From: Actinomyces slackii
GTDB taxonomy: Bacteria; Actinomycetota; Actinomycetes; Actinomycetales; Actinomycetaceae
NCBI RefSeq assembly: GCF_900637295.1
Contig: NZ_LR134363.1
Span: 372,001 to 436,000 of the forward strand
Direction: 5' to 3'
DNA length: 64,000 nucleotides
The notes below the pieces were generated by a model, which saw nothing but the letters and a program-made list of their open reading frames with translations, was not told where the DNA came from and did not search any database. Positions within the stretch are counted from its first letter, which is position 1, and each line of letters begins with the position of its first letter. Of the stretch, positions 34,489 through 42,244 are shown piece by piece. The position numbers were made by a program, and so were the translations under genes.

Positions 34489-36162
34489 TCAGTCTCGCGA
34501 GTCATTCTCTTTGACCTGAAGGCTCTCAGCGATGTCACATAGAGCCTGACGTAAGGACACCCCTTCTTTCTCTCGCCTATCGGCGATAAGTCGATTCGGA
34601 TCAATCCACCATGAGTTGGACCACGCATTCCGGAGTCGGTTCACCTTCCACTGCCAGAAATTCGGCCGGCAATCAGAGGCTTCCGACGCGGGCGAATCGA
34701 CAATAACGGCCTCTGCGGGGACAATAAGATTCACAATGGCATCGAGATCCTCAGAACTCACCTCAAGACTTGGCGATTCGCATTCGTATTCAATGATCTC
34801 CCGAAGTGTTGATTGCGCCCGAGAATGAAGAGAAATATCGACAAAAACCTCCAGGGAGTTCAATCCCAGACACCGTGACACCCACCTCCTTTTAGCGCAC
34901 TTTGGTAAACGACCTAGGCAATAGCCAAACAGAGGAGCTATCCAGTGAAGACAGACCGCCCATCCGATTGTCGCCCTAAAAAAGTCTCCCCATGTAGGAA
35001 ATCGGCAAAGAACTTCGAGTGCCCCGACAGACACCGCCCCAATGAGCGCTACGACAACACCCATGAGAAACAGCAGAGGAAGCCAGACGTCAATCACTCC
35101 CTCATTGCGGTGCATGATCACGCCGGGAATTTCGGTTACTGACATCAATGCGAAACAAAGACCAATGACTCCGATCACCATCGCGACAATGATCGTAATT
35201 TGTAACACTTGCTGCGTACGGACATCAACGAAGAGCCTCCACGTCGCTAGTATCGCCGGTCCAACGAGGACGTAGCGCACAAAGAGAAGTGATAGAGCGC
35301 ACCATTTGCGGCGACCGAGTTCGCGAGCGTTAGGCAACTTTTGTCGTTTTCTCTCAGTAACCCACCACACAGTCAAGTAGGTGAAATTTGACAAACTTCT
35401 AGCATAACCAATCAAACCACCACCCTTGGAGGGTGAGGTCATCAATGATAGCACTAGAATGCAAAATGAAAATGCAGCCAACAAGGTCGCGATTACCATC
35501 TCGTCAGCGTGACCTAAAAGTTTCTCGACAATCAAACTGAACCAATACAGACATGCGATCGCGCCTGACGCGAAACCAATAATTGTTACCATGAACTTAA
35601 TACCGGTATCACGAAGTTCAGCCTGCATAAGCTCCTTTACCCAAGCTCGGTGAACGGATGCATCCTCTGGGCGTGGACGGCGGCGCCAGGAGACGAACGC
35701 CAACGAAAGGGCGAGCATAGCAACAGTATTTTCTGCCACCCAGAGTTTTTCTCGAAGCCACTCGCTACTGAGATAGTCAGCCGCGCCCACAAAAGCGCTC
35801 CAAATTGCACTGATATCTTGCGTTGACGATTGTGTCGGGAACGACCTATACGCGGCAGCTGGGATAAGCAATAAAAAGACAAAGGATACACAACCGATCA
35901 GCACTGTAATTATCTTTGTTGCAATCACTCCGATGCTAGCCGACTCCAGAATGTCAGCACCCAGAATTGAAGGATTCTGCGCTCCTCGATCACCAGGTTG
36001 CATGGACGGTGGTACATTCTCAGAGAGTCGAAACGGGAGAGGATCCTGCGGCTCCTCACTTATCGACTGCGCTTCATTGCTCAGTTGTTGGGATCTTCTT
36101 AACAGACGATTCATGATGGTTCTCATGGCATTCATGGTAACAGGAGAGGCAAGACAAGTCAT
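34489..36162 (-). CDS. Low-GC multi-spanning membrane protein of unknown function
   Basis: 557 aa from ATG 36162; a TAGTTT -10 box ends 7 bases before this ATG, favouring it over ATG 36135. The first 75 residues are soluble. Hydrophobic segments follow near residues 80-100 (IITVLIGCVSFVFLLLIPAA), 150, 195-215, 225-245, 295-315, 325-345, 360-385 and 395-415: about seven or eight membrane spans. The last 130 residues are a soluble, acidic tail. GC is far below the chromosome average and codon use is different, a clear sign of transfer. I recognise no family. Its place at the edge of a defence island suggests, but does not show, a membrane effector. Confidence 0.7.
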   Translation of the reverse strand: MTCLASPVTMNAMRTIMNRLLRRSQQLSNEAQSISEEPQDPLPFRLSENVPPSMQPGDRGAQNPSILGADILESASIGVIATKIITVLIGCVSFVFLLLIPAAAYRSFPTQSSTQDISAIWSAFVGAADYLSSEWLREKLWVAENTVAMLALSLAFVSWRRRPRPEDASVHRAWVKELMQAELRDTGIKFMVTIIGFASGAIACLYWFSLIVEKLLGHADEMVIATLLAAFSFCILVLSLMTSPSKGGGLIGYARSLSNFTYLTVWWVTERKRQKLPNARELGRRKWCALSLLFVRYVLVGPAILATWRLFVDVRTQQVLQITIIVAMVIGVIGLCFALMSVTEIPGVIMHRNEGVIDVWLPLLFLMGVVVALIGAVSVGALEVLCRFPTWGDFFRATIGWAVCLHWIAPLFGYCLGRLPKCAKRRWVSRCLGLNSLEVFVDISLHSRAQSTLREIIEYECESPSLEVSSEDLDAIVNLIVPAEAVIVDSPASEASDCRPNFWQWKVNRLRNAWSNSWWIDPNRLIADRREKEGVSLRQALCDIAESLQVKENDSRD

Positions 36163-36615
36163 GTGTCAAAAACTAGCCGATCGGTGCAATTAACTCTACA
36201 AAGACGCGGAATCATACCTAGGATGACTTCGCCGCCTCGTTCACAGTTACGAGAGCGGACCTCGATATCAGAACATCGATGGCGGGCACAACGCCTCGTC
36301 TTCACCTAACGATCCGGGATTGCTATCACCGGTCGTCACGCAAAGTCGATCACTCACTAATAGAATCTAAATACACTAGGCGGGGAAAGCCTAGATAAGG
36401 TATTGAAACGCAAACTCCCTGATGGAGATAAGGCGGTTTATTCAGGTCAACAATACAACCAAAGCGCCAGTTATCTCAAACACGTCTCCGCTCACTCGGT
36501 TCTCATCACCAAGATCATCTCCGCCACCCTGGTCATCCTCCGCCTCAACAACGCATCCTGGTGAGAACGACTCATGTGTTGTTCTTGTTGGCCGGGGAAG
36601 AAGAAGGAGGCGAGC
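36163..36615. other. Low-GC intergenic stretch, no supported gene
   Basis: AT-rich sequence continuing the base composition of the membrane-protein gene. A possible 53-codon frame from TTG 36403 to 36564 ends in a hydrophobic segment (VLITKIISATLVILRL), but its ribosome site is poor and I do not call it. The -10 box of the gene to the left lies at 36170-36175. Confidence 0.3.
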
Positions 36616-36759
36616 GTGGCGTCCAAGCCGGGAGGCCGGCACGTCAAGGTCAAGAAGGACAAAGTCACGGCCCGGCAGGGGAGCGAACTACTGAACTCTC
36701 TCGCTCGCCTGGTCCGGGCCGTAGGTGTCCTTGTTGACGCCCTCGGCCGGTGGTTCTAG
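36616..36759 (+). CDS. Small cationic, amphipathic protein (47 aa), function unknown
   Basis: GTG 36616 sits 5 bases behind AAGAAGGAGG, one of the best ribosome sites of the window. The product starts ASKPGGRHVKVKKDKVTARQ and ends SLARLVRAVGVLVDALGRWF: a very basic front and a C-terminal amphipathic helix. A 10-bp hairpin follows 16 bases after the stop. An upstream in-frame ATG at 36574 would add MCCSCWPGKKKEA. The make-up fits a small membrane-active peptide, but there are no export or modification genes next to it. Its identity is unknown. Confidence 0.45.
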   Translation: MASKPGGRHVKVKKDKVTARQGSELLNSLARLVRAVGVLVDALGRWF

Positions 36760-36775
36760 CTGAATCATCAGCCTC

Positions 36776-36809
36776 GGGGAGCCATCCGGGTGACGCCGAA
36801 TGGCTCCCC
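36776..36809. terminator. Hairpin downstream of the small ORF
   Basis: GGGGAGCCAT (36776-36785) and ATGGCTCCCC (36800-36809) pair perfectly over 10 bp with a 14-base loop. There is no U-tract; it could end transcription of the small ORF or act in either direction. Confidence 0.5.
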
Positions 36810-36989
36810 ACCGGTATGCGTTCCGGCCACGCGGCTCGTCAACGAGCCGACGAGACTCATCGTGGATGCCCGCGAAGTCCGCGGTTCGTGACAGGCATGG
36901 GAAGTGCTCTGCCGGGCACCCCCGGGGTCGTGCCCTCCACCCGCTAGCAGGCCGCGCCCTGCCCCCAGACAGCCCGCCGCCTTGCCGGT

Positions 36990-37112
36990 TTGTCCACCGT
37001 GAACAACTTTAACCGCCTCCACGCTCTATCAGTCACTGGAAAACCGCTCTGACCTACATGTTTACAAACGCGGCAGGCGGCGGCAAGGCTTAAAGTTGTT
37101 CACCGTGGACAA
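36990..37112 (+). repeat. 123-bp element with 22-bp terminal inverted repeats, copy 2
   Basis: Arms at 36990-37011 and 37091-37112 differ at one of 22 positions. It has the same length and orientation as the copy at 2789, sharing the interior GCTCTGACCT segment and GGCGG run. Together these two copies bracket the 34-kb defence island. Confidence 0.85.
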
Positions 37113-37180
37113 CCTGCACCGCCAGGAGACCCCAGCGGGCATCGCCAGCGGCGGTCGGGTGAGCGGTCAGGCCAGGCGTC

Positions 37181-37386
37181 GCACATTCATCTACCAGGCC
37201 CACAGCAAGAATCGTTGGAATCCCAACGATCTGTCTCCGCACGCACCTCCGCCGACAGGGATGAATGTGCGTGGGCGTCGCTCATGCACATTCATCCTTG
37301 CGCGGCGCCGGAGGCGCAGACGACGAATCCGCAGAATCACGCGGATCTCCCGGCCAGCACTCAGGCCCAGGCCACGAATGAATGTG
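37181..37386. promoter_or_regulatory. Cluster of CACATTCAT motifs with a 12-bp hairpin
   Basis: GGATGAATGTGC (37259-37270) and GCACATTCATCC (37286-37297) form a perfect 12-bp inverted repeat. The core GCACATTCATC also occurs alone at 37181-37191, and GAATGAATGTGT at 37376-37386. Four copies in about 200 gene-free bases suggest a protein-binding or structured-RNA site. No partner is apparent. Confidence 0.4.
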
Positions 37387-37405
37387 TAACCCCAGCCCCG
37401 GTAGG

Positions 37406-37558
37406 TCATGCCAGCCCGAGGTCCGCCTTGACCTCGCACCAAGGAACGGTGCTCTGCTCGGCGACCTCCACTCGAGCGGCCTGGGCCGCCGCGATATCCG
37501 CCAGATCCTCCGCCTCGGCCAGGCGACCATGCGCGACGGTGGTGCTCATGCCGATCAT
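37406..37558 (-). pseudogene. Probable antitoxin remnant (Phd-like C-terminal end)
   Basis: A 50-codon minus-strand frame from ATG 37558 reads MSTTVAHGRLAEAEDLADIA near its start and ends EQSTVPWCEVKADLGLA. That ending is the common tail of actinobacterial Phd/YefM-type antitoxins. No N-terminal DNA-binding part and no toxin gene are next to it, so it is likely a leftover or a very short protein. Confidence 0.4.
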
Positions 37559-37645
37559 GCTGCAGAGCATGACCGACAACCGCGGAGATGTACATCCTTC
37601 GCCGAGGTACCCGAGCCATCCTCACGCCTGCGGCACACTTGCCCC

Positions 37646-40501
37646 GTGCCCATCCCGCCCCCGGGCCTCCTGCCCGGCCCACCGCAGGCGCCCACCCGCG
37701 ACCTCACCGCGCTGCTGGAGTCCATCGGCGCGCGCGACGGCAGGCTGGTCCACCTCGAGCGCACGCCGGCCCGCCAGGCCCGCCACGGCGACTGGCCCGA
37801 CTGGGCCACCCCCTCCCTGATCACCGCCTACCAGGCCATCGGCATCACCCGCCCCTGGACCCACCAGGCCCAGGCCGCCGAGGCCCTCCACCGCGGCCAC
37901 CACACCGTCATCGCCACCGGCACCGGCTCGGGCAAGTCCCTGGCCGCCTGGCTGCCCGCCCTGTCCGGCATTCTCGCCGCCCAGGCGCCCCCAGCCCCCG
38001 CCACCTCTGGCTCATCCACCACCGGCCCCTCCACCGGCCACCGCATCTCCGCCCACGGACGTCGCCCCACCACCCTCTACCTCTCCCCCACCAAGGCCCT
38101 GGCCGCCGACCAGGCCGCCGCCCTGGACCGTCTCATCGCGGCCCTGGATACCACCCCGGCCGCCCTGTCTACCCCGGCCCCCGGCGCGCCCGAGGCCGGC
38201 TCCACCACCGTTCCCACCACCGGCCGGCCCGACCCCACCCAACCCACGATCCGCACCGGCACCTGCGACGGGGATACGCCCTTGGCCGAGCGCGATTGGG
38301 TGCGCGCCCATGCCGATGTCGTGCTGACCAACCCCGACTTCCTCCACTTCTCCCTCCTGCCCGGCCATGAGCGCTGGACCCGGTTCCTGCGCTCCCTGCG
38401 CTACATCGTCATCGACGAGTGCCACGCCTACCGGGGGATCCTCGGCGCCCATGTGGCCCTGGTCCTGCGCCGCCTGCTGCGCCTGGTCCACCGCCTGCGC
38501 CCCGACGCCCCCGCCCCCACGGTCCTGTGCGCCTCGGCCACCACCGCCGAGCCCGCCCTGACAGCTGCCCGCCTCATCGGCGTTGCCCCGCAGGAGGTCG
38601 TCGCCATCACCGACGACGGCGCCCCCGCCGGGGAGCGCACCCTGGCCCTGTGGCAGCCTGCCCTGCGCGACCCCTGGGCACTGCCCCTCCCGGCCCCCGC
38701 CGCGGCCTCCACCGATCCCACCGCCGACCATGCCCCTCCCGCTGACACCGGCGACCCCGACGCCGACCCCGCTGCCCGCCGCTCGGCCCTGGTCGAGGCC
38801 TCCGAGCTACTGGTGGACCTCATGAGCGCGGGCGCCCGCGCCCTGGTCTTCGTGCGCTCGCGCCGCAGCGCCGAGATCGTCGCCGAGCACGCCCGCCGCA
38901 CCCTGGGTCTGTCCCTGCCCGAGCTCGCCGACGCCGTGGCCGCCTACCGGGGCGGCTACCTGCCCGAGGAGCGGCGCGCCCTGGAGACGGACCTGCGCTC
39001 GGGCCGTCTGCGGGCCCTGGCCACCACCAGCGCCCTGGAACTGGGCATCGACGTCACCGGCCTGGACGCCGTCCTCATCGCCGGCTGGCCGGGCACCCGC
39101 GTCTCCCTGGGCCAGCAGGCCGGGCGCGCGGGTCGGGCGGGCAGCCGCGGCCTGGCCGTCCTCATCGCCAGCGACAACCCCCTGGACGCCTACCTCGTCC
39201 ACCATCCCGAGGCGGTCTTCGCCGCCCCGGAGGCCACGGTCTTCGACCCGGCCAACCCCTATGTCCTGGCCCCGCACCTGTGCGCGGCCGCCTCTGAGTC
39301 CCCGCTGAGGCAGGAGGACCTGGCGCGCTTCGGCCTGGAGGACGACTCCCTCCTGGTCGAGCTGGCCTCCCGCGGGGCTCTGCGCCGCCGCCCGGCCGGC
39401 TGGTTCTGGAACGCGAGCCTGCCGGGCCGCGCCCAGGACCTGACCTCCCTGCGCGGGGACGGGCCGCCGCCGGTGCCCGTGGTCGATGCGGCCACCGGCG
39501 AGGTCATCGGCACCGTGGACGGGGCGGCCGCCGATTCCACGGTGCACGACGGCGCCGTCTACGTCCACCAGGGGCGCACCTATGTCGTCGAGGAGCTGAC
39601 GGCCGACGCCGCACTGGTGCACCAGCGCTCGGCAGTCGGCTACCGCACGCGGGCCCGCTCGCGATCCACCGTGCGCATCCTGGCCGAGCGGGAGCGCCAG
39701 GTCTGGGAACTCCCGACCGATTCTCCCGCCACGGCCCCAGCCACCGCCCCCGCTGCCTCCGCCCCCTCCACGGTGCCCGCTGCATCCGCCGGCTCCGCCA
39801 CCCCCGCCGTTCCCTCCACGGCGCCCGCCACCTCCGCCGGCTCCCCCGTCGCGCCGCCGCCCGGAGCCTCAACCGGCGGAGCCCCACCCGGCCCAGCCGT
39901 CGCTCCCGCCCCAGCCACGCCCGACACCCCGCCGGCCTCCGTCACCTGGTCCTTCGGCTCGGTGGAGGTCACCAGCCAGGTCACCGGCTACGTCACGCTG
40001 GCCACTCCCGGGATGGAGGTGGTCTCCCAGCACTCCCTGGAGATGGAGGAGCACACCCTGCCCACCGCGGCCGTGTGGTGGACGATCCCCCTCGACGCCT
40101 GCCGGGCCGCGGGGATCGGCCCCGACTCCCTGCCCGGGGCGCTGCACGCCGCCGAGCACGCCTCCATCAGCCTGCTGCCCCTGCTGGCCACCTGCGACCG
40201 CTGGGACATCGGCGGGCTGTCCACCGACCTGCACCCCCAGACCATGGCGCCCACGGTGTTCGTCCACGACGGCCATGCCGGTGGCGCGGGCTTCGCCGAG
40301 CGGGGCTTCCGGGCGGGCCGCCAGTGGCTGGAGGCGACGCTGGCCGTCATCGAGGACTGCCCCTGCGCCACCGGCTGCCCCTCCTGCGTGCAGTCCCCCA
40401 AATGCGGCAACAACAATGAGCCCCTGGACAAGGCCGGCGCCATCGCCCTGCTGCGCATGATCCTGAGCACCACTTGCCCTGCCGTTGCGTCAGGCCGCTA
40501 G
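37646..40501 (+). CDS. DEAD-box helicase with DUF1998, MrfA/Hrq1-type DNA repair helicase
   Basis: 951 aa from GTG 37646, with a CACACT -10-like box 6 bases upstream. Walker A ATGTGSGKSLAAW near residue 90, DECH box VIDECHAYRG near 256, FVRSRRSAEIVAEHA near 410, LELGIDVTGLDAVL near 465, QQAGRAGRAGSRG near 490. A Pro/Ala/Ser/Thr linker of about 75 residues (691-765) interrupts the C-terminal part. The DUF1998 zinc site follows: HDGHAGGAGF near 874 and four Cys in CPCATGCPSCVQSPKC near 905-920. MrfA-type proteins are 3'-5' helicases acting in repair of crosslink-type damage (family knowledge). It is a chromosomal gene, distinct from the giant helicase of the island. Its TAG stop forms part of the next gene's -10 box. 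Confidence 0.82.
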   Translation: MPIPPPGLLPGPPQAPTRDLTALLESIGARDGRLVHLERTPARQARHGDWPDWATPSLITAYQAIGITRPWTHQAQAAEALHRGHHTVIATGTGSGKSLAAWLPALSGILAAQAPPAPATSGSSTTGPSTGHRISAHGRRPTTLYLSPTKALAADQAAALDRLIAALDTTPAALSTPAPGAPEAGSTTVPTTGRPDPTQPTIRTGTCDGDTPLAERDWVRAHADVVLTNPDFLHFSLLPGHERWTRFLRSLRYIVIDECHAYRGILGAHVALVLRRLLRLVHRLRPDAPAPTVLCASATTAEPALTAARLIGVAPQEVVAITDDGAPAGERTLALWQPALRDPWALPLPAPAAASTDPTADHAPPADTGDPDADPAARRSALVEASELLVDLMSAGARALVFVRSRRSAEIVAEHARRTLGLSLPELADAVAAYRGGYLPEERRALETDLRSGRLRALATTSALELGIDVTGLDAVLIAGWPGTRVSLGQQAGRAGRAGSRGLAVLIASDNPLDAYLVHHPEAVFAAPEATVFDPANPYVLAPHLCAAASESPLRQEDLARFGLEDDSLLVELASRGALRRRPAGWFWNASLPGRAQDLTSLRGDGPPPVPVVDAATGEVIGTVDGAAADSTVHDGAVYVHQGRTYVVEELTADAALVHQRSAVGYRTRARSRSTVRILAERERQVWELPTDSPATAPATAPAASAPSTVPAASAGSATPAVPSTAPATSAGSPVAPPPGASTGGAPPGPAVAPAPATPDTPPASVTWSFGSVEVTSQVTGYVTLATPGMEVVSQHSLEMEEHTLPTAAVWWTIPLDACRAAGIGPDSLPGALHAAEHASISLLPLLATCDRWDIGGLSTDLHPQTMAPTVFVHDGHAGGAGFAERGFRAGRQWLEATLAVIEDCPCATGCPSCVQSPKCGNNNEPLDKAGAIALLRMILSTTCPAVASGR

Positions 40502-40504
40502 GCT
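40474..40504 (+). promoter_or_regulatory. Promoter of the ABC exporter operon, overlapping the helicase stop
   Basis: TTGCCC (40474-40479), a 19-bp spacer, and TAGGCT (40499-40504), whose first three bases are the TAG stop of the helicase gene. The box ends 6 bases before GTG 40511; no ribosome site is present. Confidence 0.5.
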
Positions 40505-40510
40505 CTTCCC

Positions 40511-42244
40511 GTGCTTATCAGCCTGCTGCGCCTGTACGCGCGCCCCTACCTGGGACTGCTCCTGGGCGTTCTGGTTCTCCAGTTCGCCCAGGTCATGGCC
40601 TCCCTGTACCTGCCGCGCCTCAACGCCACCATCATCGATGAGGGAGTCGCCACCGGCGACGTCGGCCTGATCTGGCGCACCGGCGGCCTCATGCTCCTGG
40701 TCTCGGTGGCCCAGGGCGCGGGCACGGTCCTGGCCACCTACCTGTCGGCGCGGGCCGCCATGAGCATGGGGCGCGACCTGCGCGGCGCGGTCTTCGAGCG
40801 GGTGGGGGACTTCTCGGAGCGGGAGATCTCCGCCTTCGGCGCGGGCTCCCTGATCACCCGCAACACCAATGACATCCAGCAGGTGCAGATGCTGGTCCTC
40901 ATGAGCTGCACCATGCTGGTGACGGCCCCGGTCATGGCCGTCGGCGGCGTCATCATGGCCGTGACTCAGGCGCCGAGCCTGTCCTGGCTCATCGGCATCT
41001 CGGTGCCGGTGCTGCTGGTCACCGTGGGCCTGGTGGTGCGGCGCATGGTGCCGCTCTTCCGCAGCTATCAGGAGAAGCTCGACGGGATCAACCGGGTGAT
41101 GCGCGAGCAGCTCACGGGCATCCGGGTCATCCGCGCCTTCGTGCGCGAGGAGGTCGAGGCCGAGCGCTTCGACGGGGCCAACCGGGATATCGCCTGGGTG
41201 GGCGAGCGGGTGGGTCGCCTGTTCATCCTCCTGTTCCCCCTGGTCATGCTCATCCTGGATGTCACCATCGTGGGTGTCCTGTGGTTCGGGGGCCACCAGA
41301 TCGAGAGCGGGGATGTGGAGGTCGGGACCCTCATCGCCTTCATGGCCTACCTCATGCAGATCCTCATGGGCATTGTCATGGCCAGCTTCATGACGATCAT
41401 GATCCCGCGCGCCGCCGTGTGCGCCGAGCGCATCGGGGAGGTCCTGGCCACCGACCCCTCCCTGGAGGTGGCGCCCGACGCCGTCGAGTCCTTCCCCACC
41501 CCGGGGACCGTCGAGCTGCGCGGGGTCACCTTCTCCTACCCCGACGCCCAGGAGCCGGTCCTGGAGGACCTCAGCTTCATGGTCCCGGCCGGCTCGACGA
41601 CGGCGATCGTGGGCTCGACCGGCTCGGGCAAGTCCACGGTGGTCTCCCTGCTCACGCGCCTGGTGGAGGTCTCGTCGGGCAGCGTGCTCATCGGCGGGGT
41701 CGATGTGCGCGCCGCCGAGCCGGAGGCGCTGTGGGAGCAGTTCGGCCTGGTGCCGCAAAAGCCCTTCCTCTTCGCCGGGACGGTGGCCTCCAACCTGCGC
41801 CTGGGGCGCGAGGAGGCCACCGATGAGGAGCTGTGGCAGGCCCTGGAGGTGGCGCAGGCCCGCGATTTCGTGGAGCGGATGGACGAGGGGCTGGGCTCCT
41901 CGATCGCCCAGGGCGGCACGAATGTCTCGGGGGGCCAGCGCCAGCGCCTGGCCATTGCCCGCGCCCTGGTGCGCCGCCCCGCGATCCTCGTCTTCGACGA
42001 CTCCTTCTCCGCCCTGGATGTGTCCACCGACGCCCGCCTGCGCGCGGCCCTGGGGCCGGCCACCCGCGGCGTGACGAAGATCGTCGTGGCCCAGCGGATC
42101 TCGACCATCACCGGCGCGGACCAGATCCTCGTCCTGGACTCCGGGCGCCTGGTGGGCCGCGGCACCCATGACGAGCTCCTGGCCTCCAGCCCGGTCTACC
42201 AGGAGATCGTCTCCTCCCAGCTCGGAGCGGAGGCCGCAGCATGA
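40511..42244 (+). CDS. ABC exporter half-transporter, degenerate-site subunit
   Basis: 577 aa: six membrane spans (residues 1-300) fused to an ATPase. Walker A GSTGSGKST near residue 368, signature VSGGQRQRLAIA near 475, Walker B LVFDDSFSALD near 494. The second acidic residue of Walker B is Asp instead of the catalytic Glu, the mark of the inactive site in heterodimeric exporters. The next gene starts inside its stop codon (ATGA) and carries a normal Walker B Glu. The pair should form one heterodimeric multidrug or lipid exporter. Confidence 0.88.
   Translation: MLISLLRLYARPYLGLLLGVLVLQFAQVMASLYLPRLNATIIDEGVATGDVGLIWRTGGLMLLVSVAQGAGTVLATYLSARAAMSMGRDLRGAVFERVGDFSEREISAFGAGSLITRNTNDIQQVQMLVLMSCTMLVTAPVMAVGGVIMAVTQAPSLSWLIGISVPVLLVTVGLVVRRMVPLFRSYQEKLDGINRVMREQLTGIRVIRAFVREEVEAERFDGANRDIAWVGERVGRLFILLFPLVMLILDVTIVGVLWFGGHQIESGDVEVGTLIAFMAYLMQILMGIVMASFMTIMIPRAAVCAERIGEVLATDPSLEVAPDAVESFPTPGTVELRGVTFSYPDAQEPVLEDLSFMVPAGSTTAIVGSTGSGKSTVVSLLTRLVEVSSGSVLIGGVDVRAAEPEALWEQFGLVPQKPFLFAGTVASNLRLGREEATDEELWQALEVAQARDFVERMDEGLGSSIAQGGTNVSGGQRQRLAIARALVRRPAILVFDDSFSALDVSTDARLRAALGPATRGVTKIVVAQRISTITGADQILVLDSGRLVGRGTHDELLASSPVYQEIVSSQLGAEAAA

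Noticed and set aside
36403-36564. 53-codon frame with a hydrophobic end
   Set aside because: TTG start with AAGG only two bases away and no conservation evidence; kept as a note only.
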